A program made the translations under genes and the position numbers. Source: Carnegiea gigantea (Eukaryota > Streptophyta > Magnoliopsida > Caryophyllales > Cactaceae). From it: DNA of 64,000 nucleotides. Where the stretch lies: the NCBI GenBank assembly GCA_029747015.1, contig JAKOGI010000366.1, forward strand, positions 576,001 to 640,000, in the 5' to 3' direction. Shown piece by piece: positions 23,824-35,060 of the stretch; positions within the stretch are counted from its first letter, which is position 1; each line of letters starts with the position of its first letter. The notes beneath the pieces were generated by a model. It searched no databases and was not told the DNA's origin. It worked only from the letters and a program-made list of their open reading frames with translations.

Positions 23824-25758
23824 TCAGGGTGGAGGAGAAGAGAGTTTGGCTGTGAGGACGGAGAGAATGGACATAAGATCCTCATGGCGCTTGGCATTGA
23901 GAGCCTTCTCGTCGGCAAGCGCAACTTTAACCTCAGTGAGCTCGGTCTTCAACCAGTTTTGGTCCAGAAGCAAGGCATCAACAAAAGACTCACTGGAGGA
24001 AGGACCAGAAACAGGGGTGAAGGGTGTTTGAGGCCCCTGTTTGGAACCAGAAGGCTTACCCTTTGCAAGTTTAAACCCACAACTGATCAGGGTGCTGCTT
24101 CCTATCTCATCTATTACTTGCACTCCTACCTTCTTCTGCAAAGAAACCCCAAAGTGCTCAAAGACTGAAGTCAGAAGAAATCCATACCCCAGGTCATGTT
24201 CTCTGACCGTGTTTGCAATGCGGGAGATATGACTGATCATGATGGCTGGGAGGTTGATCTGCTCTCCCCGGTCCAGGAGATCGATCAGGTATTGATCCAT
24301 TGCATCTGCAAGGTTACGCCCTTGGCCACAGGGGATGATGTTCTTGATGATGAACCAGAAGAGCAACCGGTGACACGGTGTCATCGCCTCTTTCTTAACT
24401 GACCTGGGTGTTTGCGACCCTCATTGTTGACTCAACCTTTGAGTCAATTGGAGCAATCTTTCAACTCCAAGTACTGCCTTGTTTTCTCTTACATACACCC
24501 CAAAGCCCTCAGCAGGAATGCCCAGAATGTCTCCCAATTCCTGAGCATTGAACTGTATCCCCTTCCCATTGACCATACTTGTCACCACTTCGTTGGTGAC
24601 CTGACAGTTGGCATAGAATTCAGCCAACTCTGGTACAGAACATCCTCTCTGGGTGTTTGCAAAGAGATCTAGCCAACCTTGGGTAGTAAGCTTTTTCAGG
24701 AACATCTCCAGGCCCTGTTTCTGAAAGTAGGCAATTTTGACAATTTTGCCCCGTACTACACTTCTTTGAAGAAAATGGGCAACTCGGTCTCCTGTGGGCA
24801 TGTTAGTTTTGGCTTTCTTGGATTTCGGTTCATTAGGTTTGGCTTTTGTGGGCACAGTCTGAGCTGAAGCCGCCTTTCTCTTTGATGAGGCTCGCTTGGA
24901 AGAAGGCTTCACTGATGAACCAGGGCCAGGCACCTGTTTGGAAACAATTTTCTCAGGTTCTGATTCTTCAAGCACCTGTTCTGGGGCTTATTTTGGAATA
25001 GCTTTTCTCTTGGTTGGGGTGCTTTGGGTTGTGGTTGATGGAGACTGGGTAGCTTCTTTAGTGGATTTGGTAGAGGCTTTTGCAGTAGAAGGTTCAGGTA
25101 CTTGTTTAGGCTGGGAAGAACCAGAGAGTGAACCAGAACTGCGGGTTCAAGGTCTACGAACAGGTGTGGGAACAGGTCTTGAAGTGGTGGTTTTAAACCG
25201 ACGTCTAGGCCCCCACTCACCTGATTTAGTTTTCTGGAAGGGCTGAGGTTGGAGGACCTCTATGGTTGACTCAGACCCATCACTATTAGTCTTCTCAAGG
25301 TCTTCCACTCGATTCAAATTTATGATGGGGTCATCCATTATGTCAAAGAAAACAGGGGCAGACCCTGTTCGGGTTTTCCTCAGTTCAGGAACAGGTTTAG
25401 ACCCTGTTCGTGCCATATCAAACTCAGCCAGACCCTTGTTGGTTTCAAAGACACCCTTAAACCTAGTCAGTTTCACATTGGGGTCAAACAACTCCAAATC
25501 CCATCCAAACACCGGTGGAACATCGTCCAATTTTAGCCCCACCGTTCGTAAGTCTAGACATTTCAAAAATCCAAAAGTTTTACAGTAAATCGGTAAAGGG
25601 GGTAGAGAATCAAACCCCATACCTCTGATTTGTGCAGTCGCGGCCATCGCAGATAGGGGCAGAACAATGGGTGTTGGTGGCGACGCCATGCGTGGGCGCT
25701 TCGGGACTAAGGCATGAGGCATGGTGGTGCTGCGTTTGCTGCTGCCGAAATTCGCCAT
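23824..25758 (-). pseudogene. Third ORF of the Sirevirus, broken by three stops
   Basis: One frame runs from ATG at 25,758 to the stop at 23,824 (644 codons), with internal stops at 25,147-25,149 (TGA), near 24,989 (TAA) and 24,421-24,423 (TGA) and no frameshift. The N-terminal third is basic and Pro/Ser-rich (SSKRSTTMPHALVPKRPRM). A lysine-rich linker follows (SSKRASSKRKAAS). The globular part contains ERSV-like VAHFLQRSVVRGKIVK, GWLDLFANTQ, ELGDILGIPAEGFGVYV, HRLLFWFIIKNIIPCGQ and LLTSVFEHFGVSL. This resembles the 'putative plant transposon protein' domain. A coiled region ends it. The position between pol and the 3' LTR matches the so-called env-like ORF of Sireviruses; no signal peptide or clear membrane segment is seen. 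Confidence 0.75.
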
Positions 25759-26208
25759 TGATGTTGAAGAGGAGCTTGAGTTTTTGCAGATTTAGGGTTT
25801 AGGATTGAAAGAGAGAGAGAGAGAGTGAAATTGAGAGGGTTCTGGGTGGCTGGGGCGCGACGTGAGCAAGCAGGAAGTTAAGGGGGTACTTGCTTCCAAC
25901 CGAAAAAAGGAGTATTAAATCTCCCAGTCACGCACGTTTCAACAAAAGTCAACAACTGAATTAACTACCTGATTTGCACAGAGTGACAAACAGTGGCCAT
26001 ACCTGTTCTTGGTGCTTGTTCCTGCAGTCAATTGCTTGGTAACATGGGACAATAAGGGCAATATCATCAGACCTCAACGAGTGTCAACAAGTTGTATTCC
26101 ACACATGTGCTAAATATAGCACCAAGTTTGACTGCAATCAATAATTTCAAAAAGCTTGACCTGAAAAGCCCTTTAACTAGACAAGCATTGGGGGTTGATT
26201 AAGCATTC
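25759..26208 (-). other. Spacer between pol and the third ORF
   Basis: About 450 bp with no open frame. On the minus strand it contains a GA-rich leader (GAGAGAGAGAGAG near 25,810-25,825) and several GAACAG-type motifs. It may hold the leader of the third ORF. Confidence 0.5.
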
Positions 26209-28674
26209 TCAATTCATTTTAATTAGACCCAGTTCCAATCTGTTCCTCTTAAACTGTTCTCTACTTAGTGCCTTGGTGAAAATATCAGCAATTTGTTTAT
26301 TAGTGGCATAGAAATTCATTGAAACCAAGCCTTTTTCAACATTGTCTCTCAAAAAGTGATGACAAATGTCAATATGTTTAGTCCTTTTATGTTGACAGAG
26401 GTTTTTGGAAATATTAATTGCACTTGTATTATCACAAAATATGGGAATGCATCCTGTGTCAACACAAAAATCTTTGAGTTATTGCCTTATCCACAGTAGT
26501 TGAGCACAACAAGAAGCAGCTGCAACATATTCAGCTTCTGCTGTGGACATGGCAACTGAGTGTTGTTTCTTGGTTGCCCAAGATACCAAACAGGGTCCAA
26601 GAAAATGAGCCATACCTAAGGTGCTTTTGCTATCAACCAAGAAATTTTCAGAACCAGGGGGTTGCATTACATACACCTCCTCTTTAAGGTATCCATTGAG
26701 GAATGCACTTTTGATATCCATCTGATATAGCTTGATCTCCATGTGGGCTGCAAAAGCTATCAAGATTCGAATGGCCTCAATCCTTGCAACAGGTGCAAAG
26801 GTCTCTTCATAATCAATGCCTTCTTCTTGGTTGTAGCCTTGAACCACTAGCCGGGCCTTGTTTTTAGTGACTGTTCCGAGCTCATCAAGCTTGTTTCGGA
26901 ACACCCACTTGGTGCCAATAATTGATCTGTCTTCCGGCTGAGGTACAAGATGCCACACCTTATTCCTTTCAAACTGATGAAGCTCCTCTTGCATTGCTGT
27001 AACCCAATCTGAATTTTGGTGCTTCCATGGTCGTGGAGTAAGCGGATCCACATACACGCTTTCTACTCTTCCTGGAATCCTCGGTGGAACAGGTTCTGGA
27101 ACTGTTCTGGAGCCTGTTCTGGAGCCTGTTCCTGAGCCAGTTCTGAAAGAATTGGGCTGATTTTGTATCAAACTGAGTTTAGCAGTGCTTCCCCCTGTCT
27201 GATTCGAACCTTGCCCTCCTTCCAAGGAAATAGCTCCCTGTCCTGTTCCATCCTCAGAACTCTTACCTTTCTCATGTGTGAGCAATGAGTCTTTTCTGGC
27301 AAGTCCCAGTTCAAACTCTGCATCCTGTGCATCATCCTCAACAAGAGAGTTAGTTTCATCAAATAGCACATGCACACTCTCCTCAACACACAAAGTTCGT
27401 TTATTAAACACTTTGTATGCTTTACTGTGTGAGGAGTAACCAAAAAATATCGCCTCATCACTCCTTGGATCAAATTTTCCTAAAGCATCCTTCCCATTAT
27501 TATGCACAAAACATTTACAACCAAATACTCTCAAATGCATAAGATTGGGTTTTCTACCTTTGAGAAGCTCATAAGGAGTTTTGTTTAGAATGGGTCTGAT
27601 CATGCATCTATTTATAATGTAGCATGACGTGTTCAAAGCTTCAGCCCAAAAGTTTCTAGAAAGACCACTATCAACAAGCATTGTTCTAGTCATGTCTTCT
27701 AGAGTATGATTTTTTCGCTCTACCACCCCGTTCTGCTGGGGTGTTCTTGGGGCTGAAAAGTTATGATCCACACCATGCTCATTACAATAGTCAATAAAGC
27801 TTGAATTTTCAAATTCTGTACCATGATCAGACCTTAGGCAAACCAATGAGTGTCCTACTCTCTTTTCAACCTTTTTAAGAAACGCAAGAAATTTTTCAAA
27901 TGTTTCATCTTTAGAAGCCAAAAACAAGGTCCATGTGAAACGAGAGTAATCATCCACTATCATAAGCACATACCTCTTTCCACCTCGACTTGAGATCCTC
28001 ATAGGACCACACAAATCTACATGTAGCATCTCAAGAGGTCGGGTAGTGCTAACACAGTTTTTCAGTTTAAAAGAGGTTTTGACTTGTTTACCCTTGGCAC
28101 AAGCGTCACATACCTTGTCATCATTGAATTTGATGAAAGGTAGGCCGACTAGTAGGTCTTTAGTGACAAGTTTATTCAAGAGTGAGAGACTCGCATGGCC
28201 TAGTCTTTTGTGCTAAAGCATGACATCATTATTTAAAGCACTTAAACAAGTCAAATTGTTTTGGGGAAGTGAGAGAATACTTACTTTATACACATTTTTG
28301 TGTCGCTTCCCCTTCAACACAACATCTCCTGTGTTGATATTGACGACCAAGCATTGTTTTGAAGAAAACACTACTAGGTTGTCTTTATCACACAGTTGGG
28401 ACACGCTGAGTAGGTTATGTTGTAAACCATCCACCAGATATACATTGTCAATTGAATGGGGGAGTGACTCACCTATCTTACCTATACCGACAATTGTTCC
28501 TGATTTGCCATTTCTAAATGCCACACTCCCTCCATCAGAGGCTGTAAGTGAGAGGAAGTTTGATTTTTCACCAGTCATATGCCTTGAACAACCGCTATCC
28601 ACATACCACAATTGGTTGTTTGCTGAGTTGTTTGCTCGGTTGCTCCCCCTCACTTTAGCCTGCAAAATAAATTA
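26209..28674 (-). pseudogene. Copia pol with an internal RT-RNase H deletion
   Basis: The order is protease (WYVDSGCSRHMTG near 28,600), GAG-pre-integrase ([12 protein letters not shown], 28,200), integrase zinc region (CDACAKGKQ) and core ([27 protein letters not shown]), then a Gly/Thr-rich linker. Reverse transcriptase follows to MQPPGSENF. The frame then jumps to [15 protein letters not shown] of RNase H near 26,640, so the YVDD half of the polymerase and the start of RNase H (about 270 codons by family comparison) are gone in frame. RNase H ends [13 protein letters not shown], with a stop at 26,209-26,211. In-frame stops sit at 28,672-28,674 (TAA), 28,213-28,215 (TAG) and 26,479-26,481 (TAA). 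No reverse transcription is possible from this copy. Confidence 0.9.
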
Positions 28675-28746
28675 GAGGTTAGTTTTTGGAACCCAGATCC
28701 ACTTGGGTCCCATTCCTTTTGAAGTGCAAATCTCATCTTTTCTAAC

Positions 28747-30480
28747 CTATATTTGTTTTACATGAATCAAGTTCTTTTCCATGGCATACCTTCTTATAGG
28801 ACACGTATACTGATAATGCCCCGTTTTACCACAATGAAAACAAACAATACTTTCAGGTAATCCCACATATTTTCTATTAACAGGGTAAACGGTGTGCTTA
28901 GTCACAAAGCCTAATCCTCTTTTGCCCTGGTTGCAGTGAGTGTTCAGCCAATTCAGTGCCTGTGCGGACCTGTTCCAGCGCTTGTTTACAGCAAGGTCTG
29001 ATTCTACTTGTTTTATCTTTTCAAGCAATTTACTGTTCTCAACAAGTAGGGATTCAACCTTCTGTTTTAGTTCAAGAGACTCATTTTCAAGCTTAGTAAG
29101 GTCAGAAACAAAGGCTTCTTCTTTCATGCTTAAGGTCTCTTTGGATTTATTGAGGTCTTCATGCAAAACAATATTCTTCATATCAGTTTCAATTTTTTCA
29201 TTTTTAAGAATTTTGTTTTCATGCTCTAATTCTCTAATATCCCTTTTTAGCTCAGAACATGTATCTTTTAACATGCAATTTTCAGAATTAATAGTATCAC
29301 ACTCATCCATCAAGGTAAACAATAACTCTTGAAGTTTTGCTTTATTTAGACCACGTACCTTATCCTTAAGCTGGGCTAGGCTGTCTATAGGCTCATCGTC
29401 TAAGTCAGAATCACTTCTGGCCATAAGAGCTACAGCAGCTTCATCTTCTTCAGTCCCTTCCTCGTCCTCGGTAGAATCTCCCCAAGCCGCGAGCATTGCC
29501 CTTGAGAACCGTCTGGCTGAACTGTTTCCAACCTGTTTCCTGCCTTGTTTCCTGAACTGTTTGGGCTCTTGTTCCTCTTTCAGCAGTGGACAGTTTTTCA
29601 CAATGTGATCATGTTTACCATATTTGAAACATCCAGTGAACTGTTCCCGGTCATTGTTTCTGGGCTTGCTGAGGTTCTTCTTTTTATTGTTCTCTTTAAC
29701 CTTTTTGAAGAACTTCTTGAATCTTCGGGTGATCATGGCCAGTTCTTTTTCATCAAGGTCCGAACCATCCTCTTCCAAAGCCTTTAGAGCAAGGCCTCGG
29801 TCTCTCTTGGTCTCCTCTTTCAGTTGAGAGTTTCTTCTAAGCTCATAAGTTTGGAGATTACCAATAAGCTCGTCCAAGGTGATTTTATTCATATCCTTGG
29901 CTTCTTGGATGGCCGTGACTTTGGCCTCCCATGACTGTGGCAAAAATCGTAGGATTTTCCTCACCAACTCCTTGGTGGTGAAGGACTTTCCTAATGATTT
30001 TAGCTCATTAGTGACATGGGTGAAACGGGTGTACATCTCCATCACCGTTTCTTTATCACCCATCTCAAACAGTTCATATTTTCTCATAAGAAGCTCAATT
30101 CTCGATTGTTTTACCTGATTTGTACCTTCGTGAGCTACTTGCAAGGCATCCCAGATTTCTTTGGCTGACTCGCATTCGGAAATGCGAGTATACTCATCAG
30201 GACCAAGACCAAAATACAAGAGTTTTTCGGCCTTTGCATTCTTTTCCATCATCTTGAAATCTTCATAATTGAACTCTTCAGGCTTTTTGTGAACTTTGCT
30301 TCCATCTTCGATCACTTTTGTGGGAATGAGTGGTCCACTCTTGGTAAGCATCCATAACTCGTAGTCCTCAGCTTGAATATAGTTTTCCATTTGGTTCTTC
30401 CACCAACTATAATGTTGACCATTAAAGTATGGTGGTCAAGTTATGGATTGCCCCTCAAGCATGCCATGTGGTGTACTCAT
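28747..30480 (-). pseudogene. Sirevirus-type gag, with an early stop
   Basis: The family start is probably ATG at 30,480. Codon 15 is TGA (30,436-30,438), and the frame then stays open to TAG at 28,747; an internal ATG at 30,390 gives 547 aa. From that ATG, residues 50-185 form the UBN2-type Gag core (ESAKEIWDALQ, YTRFTHVTNELKSLG). A basic stretch leads to a first zinc knuckle at 254-267 whose second Cys is Tyr (CFKYGKHDHIVKNC). An acidic linker and a coiled coil (about 350-475) follow, then an intact second knuckle at 517-530 (CFHCGKTGHYQYTC). Two knuckles and a coiled coil fit Sireviruses. Gag and pol share one frame with stops between them. Confidence 0.85.
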
Positions 30481-30519
30481 GTTTAGGATCTCTCAAGATG
30501 TTAATCTTTTAGATGAGAA

Positions 30520-30534
30520 CCTACTCTGATACCA
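30520..30534 (-). other. tRNA-Met primer-binding site of the Copia
   Basis: The minus strand reads TGGTATCAGAGTAGG two bases inside the 5' LTR edge at 30,537. It matches the 3' end of initiator tRNA-Met. Confidence 0.9.
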
Positions 30535-30536
30535 CT

Positions 30537-32110
30537 TGTTAGAATTGAGAGTACACTAACACAAGAGGGGAGGTGAATTATGTTGGTAGATTTTCGCAGT
30601 TTCTGGGAACAGGCTTGGAACTTGTTTGGGCAGACTGTTTGTAACGTGCACAGAAGATGTAAAACAGCGAAAATAGTTGAAAAGTGAGAACACAAGATTT
30701 TTACGTGGAAACACCTCGAGCCCAATCGAGGCGAAAACCACGACCTACCCCAGTAGGATTTTCACACACTTTCACTAAACGGGCTAAACACGTTACAAAG
30801 GTAACCTTCTCTGTTACAATTGCAACACACGTAACTGTCTACCTTAGAGTAGTTACACACCACGTCCTAATCTCCCAGACTTGGACACACTCACGTAATC
30901 GTCTCCCCAAGACGAATTACACACGTCCAAAGCCTCCCTAGGCTTGGACACACTCAACTCTCACTTTGATGAAAGAAGAGAATAAAAACACCTTACTTTT
31001 GTGCTTCTAACTAAGCGAATGTAAGGTACAATTTTGCTCCTAGTATGCCAAGGAAGATGACTCAATTTTCACACACACTTTGAAGGTTTTTCTGAAAATA
31101 TGATTTGCAAGTTAAATCCCTAGAAAAACCGTGTAAAAGCTTCCTCAAAAATTTATGAAATCGTGTGTAAAACCGTGTATGAACCGTGTGTGTGTATTCC
31201 ATGTGGAGAAGCTCCTTAAATAGTAGAGGGCAACAAGATCTTTTTGTGTGCTTGATCCACAAGTATAAGATCTTTTTGCTCCTAAAAAGATTATGGAAAG
31301 TGACTAATATTTTCAGTTGCCAAATCCTGAAATTTCCTATCTTATATTCCAAAAATAAGAGTTTGATTTATTTTGTAAAAGATTTCCTTTAAAAGCTAGA
31401 CTCAAAATCTCCACAATATATTTTCAAAGCCAAAGATTAACTTATCCTGGGTTTAATGATAACAGAAAATTTATCTGAAATATTTTCAAAAACGTCAGCC
31501 CAAGATTTGGAAAAAATTGTGAAAAATCGTTTTGGCTTGAAAACAGTCTGAACTCTGATCTCAGAACTGATCTGAGATAGTGTTCTTAAAAATCATTCAA
31601 GGTAATGTTAAATCGAGTTCTTCCAAGTGGCATATTAACAAGAATCTAAGAAAATAAAACCTATAACAGACCAAGACTCTTGTTGAATCCACCGGACAGC
31701 ATCTATAGGATCTTGACTTGTTACTTCAATGCTGTGGTGTTATTCAGAACTGTTTCCTGAACTGTTCCTGGAGTTCTTTATGTCTTTGATGTGCTTTAAG
31801 TTCTTTTCCATTCAGCTGTTCTGAGAAACTGTTCTTAAGACCTGTTGCTACGATGTTACTCAGAACTGTTTCCTGAGCTGTTCCTTGAGAACTTCATGTC
31901 TTTGATGTGCTTTAAGTTCTTTGCCATTCAGCTGTTTTGAGAACCTGTTCTTAAGACCTGTTCTCGACCATGGTTAATCAAGCAATTTCAAAGTTTTCCA
32001 AACAGTATTTGGAACCTGTTCGATCAACACACTCAAGTGTATATTCCATTTGTGTTTGTTATCATCAAAACCTTACATTACATAATGATGGAGTCAACAA
32101 TTTCCCAACA
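30537..32110 (-). mobile_element. 5' LTR of the Sirevirus-type Copia
   Basis: Right copy, 1,574 bp, with the same ends and internal tandem duplication as the left LTR. It is followed immediately by the AAGCT duplication (32,111-32,115) and Gypsy integrase sequence. Confidence 0.92.
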
Positions 32111-32115
32111 AAGCT

Positions 32116-32760
32116 GCTTTGATATGTTCTTGAATCTTCCTTATCATTTCGGTGGTCTCTTGAATCAACTCAGGTGCAAAGGTTAGTGCTTCGTCAAGCT
32201 CACTCTAACACAACGGAGTTTTGCACTTCCTCCCATACAGTGCTACAAAAGGGGCTATCTTAATCGTGGATTGATAGCTGTTATTCTAGGAGAACTCCAC
32301 CAATGGTAAATAGTCTTCCCACTTTCCCTGGAAGTCAGGTACACATGCCCTAAAGGATTTGATTTACCCTCTCAGTTTGTCCATCGGTCTCAGAGTGGTA
32401 TAGACTGCTAAAATTTAACTTGGTGTCAAAAGCTTTTTGCAGAGCTTACCAAAACTGAACCTAGAACCTTTGGTCTCGATTAGACATTATATCCTTTGAT
32501 ATGTCGTACAATCGAACTATTTTCCTGACATATAACTGTGCTAGTCTCTCTACACCCCAAGTGGCATGAATTGGTATAAAATGGGTAGATTTAGTGAGTC
32601 TGTCTATAATAACCCAAATAGAATTCTTCTTTGAAGTAGAGAAAGGCAATCCCATAATAAAATGCATTGAAACTGAATCTTATTTCCAGGTAGGAATTTC
32701 TAAAGGTCTCGATTCGCCCATAGGGCACTGGTGTTCAGCTTTCACCTTTTGATACATCAA
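32116..32760 (-). pseudogene. Ty3/Gypsy integrase core fragment
   Basis: The minus strand gives HFIMGLPFSTSKKNSIWVII, DRLTKSTHFIPIH and YVRKIVRLYDISKDIMSNRD (32,461-32,667). Broken frames follow, with SSLYHSETDGQTERVNQIL near 32,380 and KIQEHIKAA at the Copia edge. These are catalytic-core blocks of integrase. Stops and indels occur between 32,120 and 32,460. Confidence 0.8.
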
Positions 32761-33360
32761 AAGTTATCTACATACTCTACAATCTCTCTCTTCATGTTTT
32801 TCCACTAGAAAAATTACCTCAAATCCGTATACATTTTTATTCCTCCCAGGTGCACTGAGTGTCGAGTATTATGAAATTCTTCTAAAATCCTTCTCTTCAA
32901 CACCTCTTTATTTGGTACGCACAGTCTGTTTTGAAACCTCAAGGTTCTATATTCATGTATTACAAAACCAGGCAATTTCCCTTGCGCAACATTGCACCTA
33001 AGCTTCTCGAGCTTTGCATCATCCTTTTGACTTGCCTTAATTTCTTCTATTATAGAAGGTTGCACCTCGAGTACTATTAATAACCCATTTGTGTATCCCG
33101 ATAGCACAAGCTCTGTATCCATGGTTTCAAGATCCCTTAATATGTCAGGCTAGGTATTTATCATTGTGTTTAACCCATGTTGGGTCTTCCTACTAAGCAC
33201 ATCAGCTACTACATTCGCCTTCCAGGGATGATATTGAATTTGTAAATCATAATCCTTTAACAACTCCAACCATCGTCGTTGTCTTAAGTTGATCTCCTTC
33301 TGAGTAAAGACATACTTTAAGCTTTGGTGGTCAGTATAGATCTTGCACAGCACTCCGTAC
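32761..33360 (-). pseudogene. Ty3/Gypsy RNase H end and integrase zinc domain
   Basis: Segment 33,150-33,353 ([33 protein letters not shown]) is the RNase H C-terminus. Segment 32,814-33,122 (LRFQNRLCVPN, ILEEFHNTRHSVHLGGIKMY) is the His-containing N-terminal integrase region. A stop separates the two, and another follows at 32,814. Confidence 0.8.
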
Positions 33361-34379
33361 AGTTAGTGCCGCTAGATTTTTAAAACAAAAACTACCGCAG
33401 CTAACTTCAGATCATGAGTGGGGTAGTTCTTCTCATAAGGCTTGAGTTGCCTAGAGGCGTAGGCTATCACCTTGTCATCTTGCATGAGTACACAACCTAA
33501 CCCATTTTTACAAGTATCATCATAAATAGTTTTCTTTTGCAGGCAAGGTGAGGATAGGTGCTGTTGTTAAGTGTCTCTTTATTCTTGAAATATCTCTTCA
33601 CACTTGTCTGACCACTCAAATTTAGTAGTTTTCTTCAATAGGTTGGTCAGTGGAGATGCAATCTTTGAGATATCTTTCACGAACCCTCTATAATGTCCTG
33701 CTAAATCTAGAAAACTCCTTACTTCTACCACATTGGTGGGTCTATACCATTTAGTAACTACATGCCCCAAAAATGTCACTTTGGTTAGCCAAAACTCACA
33801 CTTTTAAACTTAGCATATAACTGATGTTCCCTCAATGTTTGTAACACAGTCCTCAAATGATCCGCTTGTTCCTCCTTGTCCTTGGAGTATATCAGAATGT
33901 CATCTATGAAAACTACCATAAATTTGTCAAAATAAGGTCTAAAAACTCTATTCATGAGATCTATGAATGCAGCAGGGGCAATGGTAAGCCCAAAAGGCAT
34001 CACTGTAAACTCATAATGATCATATCTAGTTCTGAAGGTTGTTTTGGGAATATCTTCTAACTTAATTCTAAGCTGATGGTAGCCAAACCTCAAATCAATC
34101 TTTGAAAATAGATCGCCTATCCGAGGCAAAGGGTACTTATTCTTAATGGTTATTTTATTTAACTCTCGATAATCTATGCACAACCTTAGGGTTCCATCCT
34201 TTTTCTTCACAAACAACACTAGCTCCCTAAGGTGAAACACTTGGCCTGATAAATCGTTTTTGTAATAACTCGTTCAACTGGGTTTTCAACTCCTTGAGTT
34301 CAGTTAAGGCCATCCTATATGGGGCTTTTGTAATGGGCTGTGCATCAGGAATTAACTCAATCTCAAAATTAATCTTCCT
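33361..34379 (-). pseudogene. Ty3/Gypsy reverse transcriptase pseudogene
   Basis: Segment 33,785-34,240 contains [44 protein letters not shown] and the catalytic FIDDILIYS. Segment 33,579-33,779 continues with FLGHVV and [20 protein letters not shown], the connection into RNase H. A frame break lies near 33,782, and a TAA-containing gap near 34,260-34,380 separates it from the protease block. The catalytic motif survives but the polyprotein is broken. Confidence 0.88.
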
Positions 34380-35054
34380 TTAAGGAGGTAGACCCGACAA
34401 TTCTTCAGGAAAAACATCAGAAAATTCACGGACTACAGGAATATTTTCTATTTTGATCTCCTCCTCTTTAATCTCAGTGGCATAGCATAAATATCCCACG
34501 CGCCCCTGTCTTAGCAACTTACCCACCTTCATGATTGAAATTATGGTATACTCCTTGCCAAGTCTTTCCCCATAGAAACATACTTCTCGACCTTCTGCAT
34601 CCTTTAAAGTGACTTTAGGGTCCTTACAATCTATGTTTGCCCTATAAACAGTCAACCAATCCATTCCTAAGATTATATCGAATTATGACATATCAAACTG
34701 GATCAGGTCCCCAGGGAAGTCATGCTCAGTAATTACAATAGGAACATGCTTATAAAGGATAGGACATTCTATCACTTACCCATTTGGTAAACTAATTCTA
34801 TAGTTTGCCCACTCTTTATTTTGTGTCAAATTCAGTTGTAATGCACCTTGAGTAGATATAAATGAATGAGTCGCACTCGAATCATATAAAACACAAAATG
34901 ATTTTGAATTTAAAAAGAGAGTTTCAATGATAACCGTACCAGAGACTATAGCTTCCTTTTTGCTTATTATATCAGCTCGTCCTACTGTTAGGGTTTTCAA
35001 GGGCTGGTTTCCTTGATGTGAGGGTGGTACAGGCCTTGCAACTCCCTTTTCCAC
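34380..35054 (-). pseudogene. Ty3/Gypsy aspartic protease pseudogene
   Basis: Segment 34,776-35,054 has the retropepsin site as LYDSSATHSFIS, where the family usually has DSGATHSF, so the active-site Gly is Ser. Segment 34,380-34,664 (MDWLTVYRANIDCKDP, FSDVFPEELSGLPP) is the block joining protease to reverse transcriptase. A stop near 34,684 and frameshifts interrupt it. Confidence 0.82.
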
Positions 35055-35060
35055 GACCTT

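Larger units (their letters stand above)
21788..32110 (-). mobile_element. Sirevirus-type Copia element, 10.3 kb, nested
   Basis: Two direct LTRs (21,788-23,366 and 30,537-32,110) start TGTTAGAATTGAG and end CCCAACA. The perfect 5-bp duplication AAGCT lies at 21,783-21,787 and 32,111-32,115. The interior on the minus strand has a tRNA-Met primer site, gag, pol, a long third ORF and repeated polypurine tracts. Long LTRs, a coiled-coil Gag with two zinc knuckles, an extra ORF after pol and multiple polypurine tracts are Sirevirus traits. By eye the LTRs differ at roughly 40 sites, mostly transitions. An internal deletion in pol and eight nonsense codons make it non-autonomous. Confidence 0.92.
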
